Source: Pyrinomonadaceae bacterium
Lineage (GTDB): Bacteria > Acidobacteriota > Blastocatellia > Pyrinomonadales > Pyrinomonadaceae
DNA length: 64,000 nucleotides
Reading direction: 5' to 3'
NCBI GenBank assembly: GCA_021228405.1
Contig: JAJQRF010000015.1
Span: 19,466 to 83,465, forward strand
In this document: positions 53,124 to 60,529 of the stretch, in pieces
How positions within the stretch are numbered: the first letter of the stretch is position 1
Layout of the letters: the number at the start of each line of letters is the position of its first letter
The notes under the pieces: model-generated
What the model saw: the letters and a program-made list of their open reading frames with translations, nothing else
Database searches by the model: none
What the model was told of the DNA's origin: nothing
Program-made: the position numbers and the translations under genes

Positions 53124-53708
53124 TTATTCTTCTAAACTGCTGTCCGTTCGGCTTAGTTCACTATAAAGCCACGCTTTGGCTTTGAGCCATTCGCGTTTGA
53201 CGGTGATCTCGGAAACGCCGAGGACTTCCGCCGTTTCGAGCGCGGAAAGTCCGCCGAAGTAGCGTAACTCGACGAGTTTGCTTTTGCGTTCGTCGAATTT
53301 TGCGAGGCGGTTCAAGGCTTCATCGAGCGCGAGAATCTGCGCGTCGGGTTCGGGCGTAAAGAGCGCAACGTCTTCCAGACTTACTTTTTCCGCGCCGTTT
53401 CCGCGTTTCTGATAATTTTTCGTGCGTGCATAATCGACCAGCAAATTTCGCATCACGCGCGAAGCGACCGCGAAAAAATGCGTGCGATCCTGCCAATCGT
53501 TTTCCTTTTGATTGAGCAGTTTCAAATATGCTTCGTTGATGATCTCGGTCGTTTGCAAAGTGTGACCGCCGCGTTCTTTGGCGCGGTAGCGGTGCGCGAT
53601 CTTGCGCAGTTCGCCGTAAACGAGCGGCAGAATCTCGTCCAGAGCGGACGCATTTCCATTGCGCCAATCTTGCAGATATTGGGTGATTTCGGTTGATTCG
53701 ATTGCCAT
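53124..53708 (-). CDS. ECF-type sigma factor (Sigma70_ECF, TIGR02999-like)
   Basis: RNA polymerase sigma factor, 194 residues, of the ECF-like group found with kinases in Acidobacteriota and Planctomycetota. Seen: region 2 ([33 protein letters not shown]), and region 4 ([30 protein letters not shown]). The last part ([12 protein letters not shown]) is typical of this family. No anti-sigma gene is nearby; the kinase downstream is the likely controller. It points away from the exported-protein genes starting at 53851. No copy of the GATAC/TCGCT element lies upstream of this gene itself. Confidence 0.92.
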   Translation of the reverse strand: MAIESTEITQYLQDWRNGNASALDEILPLVYGELRKIAHRYRAKERGGHTLQTTEIINEAYLKLLNQKENDWQDRTHFFAVASRVMRNLLVDYARTKNYQKRGNGAEKVSLEDVALFTPEPDAQILALDEALNRLAKFDERKSKLVELRYFGGLSALETAEVLGVSEITVKREWLKAKAWLYSELSRTDSSLEE

Positions 53709-53805
53709 TCAGGATTTAGTAGACCAATTCGGATTCTAACATAAAGCAACGCCTTTGACGCAGTTTCCGGGAAAGCTTTTGCCTCGAAATTTTATTTTTT
53801 TTACT

Positions 53806-53831
53806 GATACCGTTTCCCGAAATTTATCGCT
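53806..53831 (+). promoter_or_regulatory. GATAC-N16-TCGCT element 1
   Basis: GATAC 53806-53810, 16 bases, TCGCT 53827-53831. The second box lies 19 bases before the ATG at 53851, with ggaag between. Interpreted as -35 and -10 parts of an alternative-sigma promoter. Confidence 0.7.
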
Positions 53832-53850
53832 TAACAATCCGGAAGCAATT

Positions 53851-54393
53851 ATGAAATTCAGATTTATTTTATTAAACGCCGCAATTTTGCTGACTTTCTT
53901 TTCGGCAGTCCGCGCCGCCGACATTAAGGATTTGTTCCTGAAAATGCCTTCGGAAATCGTCAAGGACATCGACCGCAACAAGGCAATCGCCGGAGCGAGC
54001 GTGGAAAATTCGCTTTTGAAACTCAATTTTCCGAAGGATTTTTCGGGTGAATTCAAGATTTTAGCGGAGAAAAAAGACGAAACCGTGATCGGTTTCAGCG
54101 TCTATTCGTGCGCGGAAAGCGAGCTTGAAATCTGGTCGGTGAAAAAAGGAAACTGGAAAAACATCACCGGTTCAGCCGCGCCGAAGCTCGGCGCGAAGGA
54201 TGTCGCCGAAATGCTCAAAGTTTCGCCCGCGACGGTTGAAAAATTGGACAAGGACGTTTCTCTTTCCTATTTTTTCACGTTTGCGACAGATGAAAATCAG
54301 ATGAAGCTCGTCATCCGCAAACAGGCGGTCTGCGACATTGCGGGAACGGTTTACGAATACCAATTCAACGGCAGAAAATTTATCAAAAACTAA
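53851..54393 (+). CDS. Exported protein, family A
   Basis: Small Sec-exported protein, about 181 residues, function unknown. Seen: signal peptide MKFRFILLNAAILLTFF with cleavage near VRAA, then DLFLKMPSEIV, the A-family start motif (a Phe/Tyr, x, Leu, then M/I-P) shared with 59340 and 60530. Two cysteines (CAESELE and CDIAG) may form a disulfide. The end YQFNGRKFIKN matches the C-terminal motif found in several proteins of this region. Element 1 is directly upstream and the next gene starts 11 bases after the stop, so it heads an operon. Confidence 0.72.
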   Translation: MKFRFILLNAAILLTFFSAVRAADIKDLFLKMPSEIVKDIDRNKAIAGASVENSLLKLNFPKDFSGEFKILAEKKDETVIGFSVYSCAESELEIWSVKKGNWKNITGSAAPKLGAKDVAEMLKVSPATVEKLDKDVSLSYFFTFATDENQMKLVIRKQAVCDIAGTVYEYQFNGRKFIKN

Positions 54394-54404
54394 CTAAAAA
54401 AATT

Positions 54405-54998
54405 ATGAAAAAACTTATCTTAGCCTTTGCTTTTTCGCTCTCGGTTTTCGGTTTTGCCGACGCGCAAAACGTGACCGACATTCGCAAGATCGATTTTACG
54501 AACTACACGCACAGGATCAGGACAGAAACCATCAAATTCAAGAACGGTTTGCAGGTCGTGTCGTGTGCCAAAGATGCCGAAGGCATTCCGACGGGCGATA
54601 TTTGGAGTCTGCAAAAAGAGTCGATCAAATACGGCGACCTCGACGGCGACGGCAGTCCCGAAGCGATGATGTCGCTCGTTGCAAACATCTGCGACGGAAA
54701 TATGATTACGGACGAAGCCGTGCTGGTTTACAAACTGGTCAAAGGCAAAGCCGTCAAACTTCCGCAATTCGAGTATTTCGATGACGGTTGCGAAACGGGA
54801 AAGGAATGCGGATTTTCGCGCAATCCGGGAGTGACGGTCGCATACGACGCAAAGCAGAAAGCCCTCGTTGTCGATCAGTTTTATATGACCGACGACGACG
54901 CGATCTGCTGTCCTTCCCTGCACCGCGAAACGTGGTATAAATGGGACGGCGTAAGATTTGTCGAAAAAAGAAAATCGGAGATCGTTGCCGTCAAATAA
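54405..54998 (+). CDS. Exported protein, family B, with VCBS/FG-GAP-like core
   Basis: Sec-exported, 197 residues. Seen: signal peptide MKKLILAFAFSLSVFGFA with cleavage near DAQ; a core YGDLDGDGSPEAMMSLVANIC, the Asp/Gly-rich form typical of calcium-binding FG-GAP/VCBS repeats; several Cys (CDGN, DDGCETGKECG, ICCPS) that may form disulfides; and end motif YKWDGVRFVEKR. Related to the N-terminal part of the gene at 63261. Starts 11 bases after the previous gene without its own promoter motif. Confidence 0.72.
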   Translation: MKKLILAFAFSLSVFGFADAQNVTDIRKIDFTNYTHRIRTETIKFKNGLQVVSCAKDAEGIPTGDIWSLQKESIKYGDLDGDGSPEAMMSLVANICDGNMITDEAVLVYKLVKGKAVKLPQFEYFDDGCETGKECGFSRNPGVTVAYDAKQKALVVDQFYMTDDDAICCPSLHRETWYKWDGVRFVEKRKSEIVAVK

Positions 54999-54999
54999 G

Positions 55000-55045
55000 G
55001 GTTTCCGATTTGGGATTCGAGATTTGGGATTCGGGATTGCGGATT
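55000..55045. repeat. gggattc heptamer run
   Basis: Five heptamer words (gatttgg, gattcga, gatttgg, gattcgg, gattgcg) after the family B gene. No complementary arm is seen. Confidence 0.75.
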
Positions 55046-55157
55046 TGTTTATTAAATCTATATTGTCAACGGATTGCACCCATTTTTGGTTACGAAACTC
55101 AGATTAAAAAATGTTACGGGGATATTTTCAGGATGAAACCCGTAACATTTTTACGTT

Positions 55158-55365
55158 TGAGGCGGATTTTATCCATTTTTTTGGATTTTCACGCGTTTGT
55201 GGTGAATTTCATCCGTTTTTCTGGATTTTCATCTTATTGGTGACGATTTCCATCCGTTTTTCCGGATTTTCATCCTGTTGGCGGCGATTTCCATCCGTTT
55301 GCGGCGATTTTCACTTTGCCGGAGTCGGATTTCATCCGTTTGCGGCGAGTTTCGATCTTTCGGCG
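55158..55365. repeat. Degenerate 19-22-bp tandem repeat, about 10 units
   Basis: Units start gattttcatcc/gatttccatccg, spaced 19, 21, 19, 21, 20, 21, 20, 22, 19. Consensus near gatttccatccgtttgcggc. Fills the gap between the family B gene and the next; no gene seen in 54999-55436. Confidence 0.9.
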
Positions 55366-55386
55366 CGAATTATTTTTGTTTTTCGT

Positions 55387-55412
55387 GATACGTTTTTTCA
55401 AAATCTATCGCT
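55387..55412 (+). promoter_or_regulatory. GATAC-N16-TCGCT element 2
   Basis: GATAC 55387-55391, 16 bases, TCGCT 55408-55412. Followed by gaagga and a GTG-started 15-codon frame at 55437; the first larger gene starts 122 bases downstream, at 55535. Confidence 0.65.
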
Positions 55413-55436
55413 TAACTGTTTGAAGGAAACCGACAC

Positions 55437-55484
55437 GTGAAAAAAATCATTGATTTCAGGCTTCGGATGAGAAATTATAAATAA
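55437..55484 (+). CDS. Very short ORF after element 2 (leader or remnant)
   Basis: GTG followed by 14 codons (VKKIIDFRLRMRNYK) and TAA. It has a gaagga site at a good distance and begins like the exported proteins (M/V-K-K), but it does not have a hydrophobic run. It may be a leader peptide, or the remnant of a deleted exported gene. Evidence for translation is only the ribosome binding site. Confidence 0.3.
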   Translation: MKKIIDFRLRMRNYK

Positions 55485-55534
55485 AATACGCCGTGCGAAA
55501 CGGCATCGCGTGATCGATAAAGGAAAGAGTTGAG

Positions 55535-56125
55535 ATGAACATCAAATTATTAAAAATATTAGCTGTCGGAACTTTGTGCCTCGCGTTTTCCGGTTGTAAA
55601 ACGGAAACGGCAAACACAAATTCCAATACGGCGGCAAGCGGAGCGGCTTCAAATATGAATGCAAATGCGAACGTTGCCGTCAATGCGAACACGAACGCCA
55701 ATGCCAACGTCAACGCGAACGCGAAACCGGCGGACACTTCGCCGAAACGCATCGTTTTCAATAAAGGCGCGAACTGGGGCGCGGTCAATATCACGCTCGC
55801 GGCGGGCGCGGCGCAGAAATTCGTGGTCGGCGCGAAAAGCGGTCAGACGATGGATGTTGAAGTTTCGTCGAAAGATACTTCCGTCAATCTCATCAAGGGC
55901 AAAGCGCAGACGACCGAAGATTTCGGCTATCTGAACGCCGAACTGCAAGCCAACGGCGATTACGTTTTTGAAGTAAAAAATTCGACCAAAAAGGAAATCA
56001 AAACTTCCGTCAAAGTCACCATCGAAGGTAAGCAGGGCGAAACGAACGAGATCGACGAAAGCGATGCGACGGTCAACGAAGACGAGGACGTTCCGCCGCC
56101 GCCGTCAAAAGGAAAGGACAACTAA
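55535..56125 (+). CDS. Lipoprotein with Asn/Ala linker, family C domain
   Basis: A 196-residue lipoprotein. Seen: signal MNIKLLKILAVGTLCLAF with lipobox ending SGC, so Cys20 or close is lipidated; an Asn/Ala-rich linker of about 45 residues; then the family C beta domain (RIVFNKGANWGAVNITLAAG, AQKFVVGAKSGQTMDVEV, DYVFEVKNS); an acidic and Pro-rich tail. The C domain is shared with the genes at 57293 and 61137, and at the C terminus of 63261. It may bind ligands or matrix; not known. A family-wide search would help placing it. Confidence 0.78.
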   Translation: MNIKLLKILAVGTLCLAFSGCKTETANTNSNTAASGAASNMNANANVAVNANTNANANVNANAKPADTSPKRIVFNKGANWGAVNITLAAGAAQKFVVGAKSGQTMDVEVSSKDTSVNLIKGKAQTTEDFGYLNAELQANGDYVFEVKNSTKKEIKTSVKVTIEGKQGETNEIDESDATVNEDEDVPPPPSKGKDN

Positions 56126-56144
56126 ATTAACAATATCGGCGATG

Positions 56145-56211
56145 GTTTTGAGTCCCGCCTTGAGGCGGCGATTGCTCAAGCCGAAAGCCTTCTAAAGAAG
56201 CGGCTCAAAAC
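56145..56211. repeat. Palindromic element copy
   Basis: Left gttttgagtcccgcc..ggcggc, right gccttctaaagaagcggctcaaaac. Related to the element at 31311. Lies between two exported-protein genes. Confidence 0.85.
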
Positions 56212-56243
56212 GCATCCGCCGATTTTTGAGAAACATTCTATCT

Positions 56244-56774
56244 ATGAAAAACTTTATTTTAATTGCATTATGCACGATATTCTGCGCATTTTCGGCAAAT
56301 GCGCAGGTTGCGAAAATGTCGAGCGTTTACACGAATCTAAAGGTTGACTGTAAACCCGAATCGAAGGTCGAAGCGGACGAAGTTCCGTTTATCTGCAAAG
56401 CCGTCGGCGGTTTCCGCGTCCGCATCGTTCCCGCCGGAGCGTGGGCGGAAATGATCGAGATCGTCGATGCCCAAAACAAAACCGCCGCGTCTTTGGGCAC
56501 GCACGGCTACGGTTATTCGACCGCGCCGAAAAGAATGGTCGAATGGCGAATGGCAAACGGCAAACCTTTCGCGGTCATTTTCCGCATCAACGAATACGAC
56601 CAGGAAAAGGCTTCAGAAGCGGGCGACAATCCCTACACGGAAAAATATAAAACGGGCGAAAAGCTGATCGTGCGCGGCTTGCCGGGTTACAGCCAGATCG
56701 ATTTCGAGGTTGACGCGAAAGAGAAAAACGCCAACGTCAAAGCGCAGAATCTGGCGGATGAAAATTTTCAATAA
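56244..56774 (+). CDS. Exported protein, family F
   Basis: Sec-exported, about 176 residues from the ATG at 56244 (upstream TTG at 56226 is possible). Seen: signal MKNFILIALCTIFCAFSANAQ; then SSVYTNLKVDCK, VGGFRVRIVPAGA, MVEWRMANGKPFAVIFRINEYDQ, and NVKAQNLADEN at the end. All of these recur in the protein at 61619 (SVYTSLD, VGGYKLEV, AEWRMKGKVPVALIVRFN, NATAQKLADAA). Function unknown. Confidence 0.75.
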   Translation: MKNFILIALCTIFCAFSANAQVAKMSSVYTNLKVDCKPESKVEADEVPFICKAVGGFRVRIVPAGAWAEMIEIVDAQNKTAASLGTHGYGYSTAPKRMVEWRMANGKPFAVIFRINEYDQEKASEAGDNPYTEKYKTGEKLIVRGLPGYSQIDFEVDAKEKNANVKAQNLADENFQ

Positions 56775-56792
56775 AAATGTTCAAAATCCCGC

Positions 56793-56873
56793 GTTTTGAG
56801 TCCCTTCTTGAGAAGGCTTTCCGTTTAGCGAACAGCCGCCTGAAGGCGGGACTCAGAGCACTGGACTCTGAAC
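56793..56873. repeat. Palindromic element copy, extended
   Basis: gttttgagtcccttcttgag..aagg, loop with cgtttagcga, gccgcctgaaggcgggactc, and a second partial right end ggactctgaac. It ends 13 bases before the next start codon. Confidence 0.85.
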
Positions 56874-56886
56874 GTAATTCAACTTT

Positions 56887-57285
56887 ATGAAAAAAATCTT
56901 TATATTGTTCACACTTTTGCTTGCGGTCGCTTTCTTATCGAATAATGCTTTTGCGCAGAAAAAACAGCGCATCGGTTTGGCGGAAGGTGCGGATTCCGTG
57001 CAGGTAAAGGGAAAAATTTCGGGGAAACAATACGCTTTATACGAAATCTGGGTCGAAAAAGGCGATGTTTGGGAAGTCAAACTTAATTCGACCAACAATT
57101 TCATCGGCTACACGGTCAAAGGCGCGAACGGCGACCGTTACGACTTTCTCGAAGCCGCGCCCGCGTCGGGCTATTATACGATTCGCGTCGAACTGAATTC
57201 GGCGGGCGCGAAATCGAAAAAGATCGCCGATTTTACGCTCGATATTAAATTTGAAATGGAGAAAAATGCTCCCGTAAGCGAGTAA
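56887..57285 (+). CDS. Exported protein, family C-like
   Basis: Sec-exported, 132 residues. Seen: signal peptide MKKIFILFTLLLAVAFLSNN and cleavage near AFAQ; a beta domain with QRIGLAEGADSVQVKGKISGKQ and YEIWVEKGDVWEVKL, similar in order to the 61137 protein (RVQFAKGATSATVKGTITG, YKIGIRAGQVLSLEL). A PPC-like fold is possible. It is followed by another family C gene with a 7-base gap. Confidence 0.72.
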   Translation: MKKIFILFTLLLAVAFLSNNAFAQKKQRIGLAEGADSVQVKGKISGKQYALYEIWVEKGDVWEVKLNSTNNFIGYTVKGANGDRYDFLEAAPASGYYTIRVELNSAGAKSKKIADFTLDIKFEMEKNAPVSE

Positions 57286-57292
57286 TTATTTT

Positions 57293-57739
57293 ATGAAAAA
57301 TATGAATAAACTTTTTATCTTTTTAGTGTTGGCGGCGGCGTTCGTCTTTGCCGGACAAGCGAACGCGCAAACCAGGATCGTTTTTGCCAAAGGCGCGTCG
57401 TCGAAAACTCTGACCGTCACCGTTCCCGCCAACGGCGAGAAATCTTTTTCGGTGCAGGTCAAAGAAGGTCAGGTCATCAACATCGGCGTTTCGGGCGACA
57501 TCAACGTTTCAAAAACGACCGAATTCCCCGTTATTTCCGTCAATCTAACGAACGGCGAAGAAGGCGTTGACAACTCGCAGGACGGCGAAGGCTATCTTTC
57601 GATCCTGGCTGGCAGATCGGGAAATTACGTTTTCAGCGTTGCCAATTCCGACAAAAAACGCGCCCGAACCTTTAAAATGGAAGTCAAAGTGACCAACGAC
57701 CGCGCCGATTTTGCGGGCGGCGAAGAAGTCGAACAATAA
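57293..57739 (+). CDS. Exported protein, family C
   Basis: Sec-exported, 148 residues. Seen: signal MKNMNKLFIFLVLAAAFVFA with cleavage near ANAQ; RIVFAKGASSKTLTVTVPAN, FSVQVKEGQVINIGV, and GNYVFSVANSDKKRARTFKMEV. The order of strands agrees with the 55535 and 61137 proteins. An acidic C terminus (GGEEVEQ). Probably co-transcribed with the previous gene. Confidence 0.75.
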   Translation: MKNMNKLFIFLVLAAAFVFAGQANAQTRIVFAKGASSKTLTVTVPANGEKSFSVQVKEGQVINIGVSGDINVSKTTEFPVISVNLTNGEEGVDNSQDGEGYLSILAGRSGNYVFSVANSDKKRARTFKMEVKVTNDRADFAGGEEVEQ

Positions 57740-57766
57740 AACTATCCTTCAAATTTCGTAACTTAA

Positions 57767-57796
57767 AAACGTCGAAATATTCCGGCGTTTTTTTTT
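57767..57796 (+). terminator. Terminator after the family C pair
   Basis: Stem aaacgtcg 57767-57774 with cggcgttt 57783-57790 (one G-T pair), 8-base loop, long T-run. Confidence 0.8.
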
Positions 57797-57800
57797 GTTT

Positions 57801-57826
57801 GATACGAAATATCGAATTCTATCGCT
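57801..57826 (+). promoter_or_regulatory. GATAC-N16-TCGCT element 3
   Basis: GATAC 57801-57805, 16 bases, TCGCT 57822-57826. Immediately after the terminator; the ATG is at 57872, 45 bases downstream. Confidence 0.7.
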
Positions 57827-57871
57827 GAGGTTAGTGAAAACAGTTATATAAACACAGAAAAAGAGAGAATT

Positions 57872-58573
57872 ATGAAACAACTAACATTTTTAATTTTGGC
57901 GGCGGCATTTTTATTTTTGAGCGGATTGCAAACGGTAAAGGCTCAGGGAATTTTGAACAGGATCAAGAAAAAAACTGAGGAAGTTACGAAACAGACACCG
58001 CCGAATCAAACGACAGCAAGCACAGGCATCGGCTCGAACGAGAAGATCGATGTCAAGGAAGTTTTCCGCCAAGCCGCGCCGCTTTTGCAGATCACGGCTT
58101 CGGAAAATGTTGACAGAGTTATCTCGCAAACCTTCGCGGGCGAAAATCGAATCGCGTTCAAAGTTCCGGCAAATTTAGGAATTTCGACCGAAGGCACGAT
58201 GCGCTACAACGGCGAAGCGAAAGTTTTCCCGACGAAAACCGGCGGCGGTTTGGCGGCGATCACTTATTCGGGCTGCACCGTCGATAATATGTGCGACAAC
58301 CAATTTCAATTAATTCAGATCGAAAACGGCAACGCGCAACTCGTAACGGGTTTGCATTTTGCGAGTTATTACACTTCAAACGATATGATAATCGCGCTTC
58401 TGAAGGCAAATAAGAATTACAAAAAGCCGGTCGGTGCTTTATACAAAGCGAACATCAATTTCAACAACAACAAATTAAATATGGTCGTCGATTGCCCCGA
58501 CGGTCTTTGTCAGGATGCTTTCATTGTTCGTTCTTTTTCGTTTGACGGCGAAAAATTTGTCGAAACGAAATAA
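57872..58573 (+). CDS. Exported protein, family D
   Basis: Sec-exported, 233 residues. Seen: signal peptide MKQLTFLILAAAFLFLSGL with cleavage near VKAQ; a Thr/Pro/Asn linker (TKQTPPNQTTAS), then a mature domain with YSGCTVDNMCDNQF and MVVDCPDGLCQDAF (four Cys), and the end motif SFSFDGEKFVETK, common to families A and B. Two pairs of Cys suggest disulfides. Function is unknown. Confidence 0.72.
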   Translation: MKQLTFLILAAAFLFLSGLQTVKAQGILNRIKKKTEEVTKQTPPNQTTASTGIGSNEKIDVKEVFRQAAPLLQITASENVDRVISQTFAGENRIAFKVPANLGISTEGTMRYNGEAKVFPTKTGGGLAAITYSGCTVDNMCDNQFQLIQIENGNAQLVTGLHFASYYTSNDMIIALLKANKNYKKPVGALYKANINFNNNKLNMVVDCPDGLCQDAFIVRSFSFDGEKFVETK

Positions 58574-58634
58574 ATTCAATATTAAAGATCAAAGATTAAA
58601 AAGCGTCGGGAATGACGGCGTTTTTTTTTATTTT

Positions 58635-58660
58635 GATACGAAAATTTAAATTCTATCGCT
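58635..58660 (+). promoter_or_regulatory. GATAC-N16-TCGCT element 4
   Basis: GATAC 58635-58639, 16 bases, TCGCT 58656-58660. The ATG is 21 bases downstream (58682), with gaggaaa between. A weak hairpin with a long T-run (about 58601-58629) before it probably ends the previous unit. Confidence 0.75.
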
Positions 58661-58681
58661 TAACTGTTCGAGGAAATTTTT

Positions 58682-59266
58682 ATGAAGAAAAATACAATTT
58701 TGGCGATCTTGTTTACGGTTTTTCTGGCACTCGATATTTCGGCGCAAAAGCTGACGACGGAGCAGAAGATGACACCGTTTGCGGTCGGGATGTCGTTGTC
58801 GGTTCTGGGCGAAATGCACGACGAAAATTATCAAGCCGCGCTTTCCGAATATCAAAAAAATATTTCGTATTATTCGGCTGAACTGAAACCCGTCATCGGA
58901 CTTGCGAAAGATTCCGCCGATTACAAAAGAATGGACGTTGCGCAAACGGCGACCAAAGCTCTGCGCGATAAATCGAGCAAATCGGACAAATGGCAAATGC
59001 TCGTCGGCGAACGCTTCGGCACGATCTATGTTCAATTTAAGAAAAACAAAACCGACGATGTCGAGATCGATGCCGGCGATTTGAAATTTTCGCTTGAAAT
59101 GATCGGCATCTTAGCCGGAAATGCGCCCGCCGATATTCCCGAAGATATTGTCGAAGAATTTCGCGAACTCGGCGTAATGAAAGATTTGAAAGATATTGCT
59201 TCGGAAGAAAACGTTCAAAAAATCACGCAGAAAGTTCTCGGGATTCTGAGCAAGATTTCAAATTAA
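58682..59266 (+). CDS. Exported helical protein, family G
   Basis: Sec-exported, 194 residues. Seen: signal peptide MKKNTILAILFTVFLALDIS with cleavage near AQ; the mature part is helical (GEMHDENYQAALSEYQKN, YYSAELKPVIGLAKD, MKDLKDIASEENVQKI), with no cysteine. No family is recognised. The only member of its type in the window. Confidence 0.7.
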   Translation: MKKNTILAILFTVFLALDISAQKLTTEQKMTPFAVGMSLSVLGEMHDENYQAALSEYQKNISYYSAELKPVIGLAKDSADYKRMDVAQTATKALRDKSSKSDKWQMLVGERFGTIYVQFKKNKTDDVEIDAGDLKFSLEMIGILAGNAPADIPEDIVEEFRELGVMKDLKDIASEENVQKITQKVLGILSKISN

Positions 59267-59268
59267 AA

Positions 59269-59294
59269 GATACCGAATCTTAAATTTTATCGCT
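59269..59294 (+). promoter_or_regulatory. GATAC-N16-TCGCT element 5
   Basis: GATAC 59269-59273, 16 bases, TCGCT 59290-59294. Starts three bases after the stop of the family G gene; the ATG is at 59340. Confidence 0.7.
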
Positions 59295-59339
59295 GTATTG
59301 ATTGGAACGAGTTTTATTAAAAAAATTGAAAGGAAACAT

Positions 59340-59963
59340 ATGAAGAAACTTTTATTCTTAACTTTTTGCGCGCTTATTTTGAACGTCGCGTCGTTTGCTC
59401 AAAAAAAGGAAATGTCCGTTAAAGATTACTTTCTGGCGATCCCGACCGAATTCATCAAAGCCGAATCGAAAAAACGCGCGGCTTGGATCGAAAGCGAAAA
59501 CGCCGAAGACGGCAATCTGACATATAACATCCCGATTTCCGAATTGACCGACGAAGAAGGCGACGGCAAGGTTTTCGGCGGACTCCAGGTTTTCAAAAAG
59601 AAGGACGGCGGCGTATTGCTGGGAATGGTCAACAATCTTTGCGCCGACGGCGAATGTATCGGGATGATGAGATTTCTGGACTACAAAGCGGGCAACTTTA
59701 CCGACGTGTCGGACGATTATCTGATAATTCCCGACAACGACGAAGTTATCAAAATCCTGCGTTCCGCACCCGCTTTTGAAGATAAAAAATCATTAAAGGA
59801 CGGCGTGCAGGTTCCGCTGGCGATCGAATTTTACGGCGGTGAAAAATCGGTTCATTTTTTGGCGGGTTGCAAAACTTCGACCGACGGCGGCGTGGTTGCC
59901 AAGATGTATAAATGGAACGGCGAAGCCTTTATCGAGTTTGAATACGAGGAAAGCCCTGAATAA
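59340..59963 (+). CDS. Exported protein, family A
   Basis: Sec-exported, 207 residues. The start at 59340 (aaagga before) fits the signal peptide MKKLLFLTFCALILNVA with cleavage near SFAQ. Seen: KDYFLAIPTEFIKAE, the family A start motif; GLQVFKKKDGGVLLGMVNNLCADGEC; and YKWNGEAFIEFEYEE at the end. Pairs of Cys (LCADGEC; GC at AGCKTS) may form disulfides. Similar to 53851 and 60530. Confidence 0.75.
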   Translation: MKKLLFLTFCALILNVASFAQKKEMSVKDYFLAIPTEFIKAESKKRAAWIESENAEDGNLTYNIPISELTDEEGDGKVFGGLQVFKKKDGGVLLGMVNNLCADGECIGMMRFLDYKAGNFTDVSDDYLIIPDNDEVIKILRSAPAFEDKKSLKDGVQVPLAIEFYGGEKSVHFLAGCKTSTDGGVVAKMYKWNGEAFIEFEYEESPE

Positions 59964-59981
59964 TTTTTTGGAGAAATAACA

Positions 59982-60305
59982 ATGAAAAAAATAGCGACTT
60001 TTATAATTTTTACGATCATTTTCGCCAATCTAACGGCGTTTGCGGCGAATCCGACCGTTTCGTTCGAGCCGAACATCAATTCAAACGCACGTGCGAGCTT
60101 CAAGATTTTGAACGACACGGACACTGACGTGCAGATTCACACGGGTGCGGGCTTTGTCGAACTGAACAAAGGCGCATCGACGAGCGTCACCTGCGAAGCC
60201 GGACGCGAAATCCGCCACGCCAACAAAGGCAAAAAAGGCGACGTAATTTTCACCGTTGACGATTCGATGTGCGGGAAAACCGTCAAACTCTCGAAATATT
60301 TATAA
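59982..60305 (+). CDS. Small exported protein, family E
   Basis: Sec-exported, 107 residues. Seen: signal peptide MKKIATFIIFTIIFANLTA with cleavage near AFAA; then a beta-rich domain (SFKILNDTDTDVQIHTGAGF, TSVTCEAGREIRHANKG) with two Cys. No similar protein elsewhere in the window. Starts 18 bases after the previous stop, with ggag before it, and is likely co-transcribed. Confidence 0.72.
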   Translation: MKKIATFIIFTIIFANLTAFAANPTVSFEPNINSNARASFKILNDTDTDVQIHTGAGFVELNKGASTSVTCEAGREIRHANKGKKGDVIFTVDDSMCGKTVKLSKYL

Positions 60306-60325
60306 ATCGAATCTTTTTGCTAAAA

Positions 60326-60362
60326 CAAAAGTCCGCGTTCATTAATTGGACGCGGGCTTTTG
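60326..60362 (+). terminator. Terminator after family E gene
   Basis: Stem caaaagtccgcgttc 60326-60340 with ggacgcgggcttttg 60348-60362, two imperfect pairs, 7-base loop. Confidence 0.85.
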
Positions 60363-60370
60363 TTATAACC

Positions 60371-60436
60371 GCTCAGAGTTTCGCCTTCAGGCGGCTGATC
60401 GTTTAGCGAAAGCATTCTAAAGAAGGGACTCTGAAC
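60371..60436. repeat. Palindromic element copy
   Basis: gctcagagtttcgccttcag..ggcggc, cgtttagcgaaagc, attctaaagaagggactctg. Related to the element at 31311. Confidence 0.85.
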
Positions 60437-60480
60437 GCTCGCTAATTAGTTATGAGATAAATTTTATTTATTCCGAAACT

Positions 60481-60506
60481 GATACGGAATTTTCAAAAAT
60501 ATCGCT
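60481..60506 (+). promoter_or_regulatory. GATAC-N16-TCGCT element 6
   Basis: GATAC 60481-60485, 16 bases, TCGCT 60502-60506. The ATG is 23 bases downstream (60530), with gaggag between. Confidence 0.75.
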
Positions 60507-60529
60507 TACTGATTTGAGGAGAAACTTTT

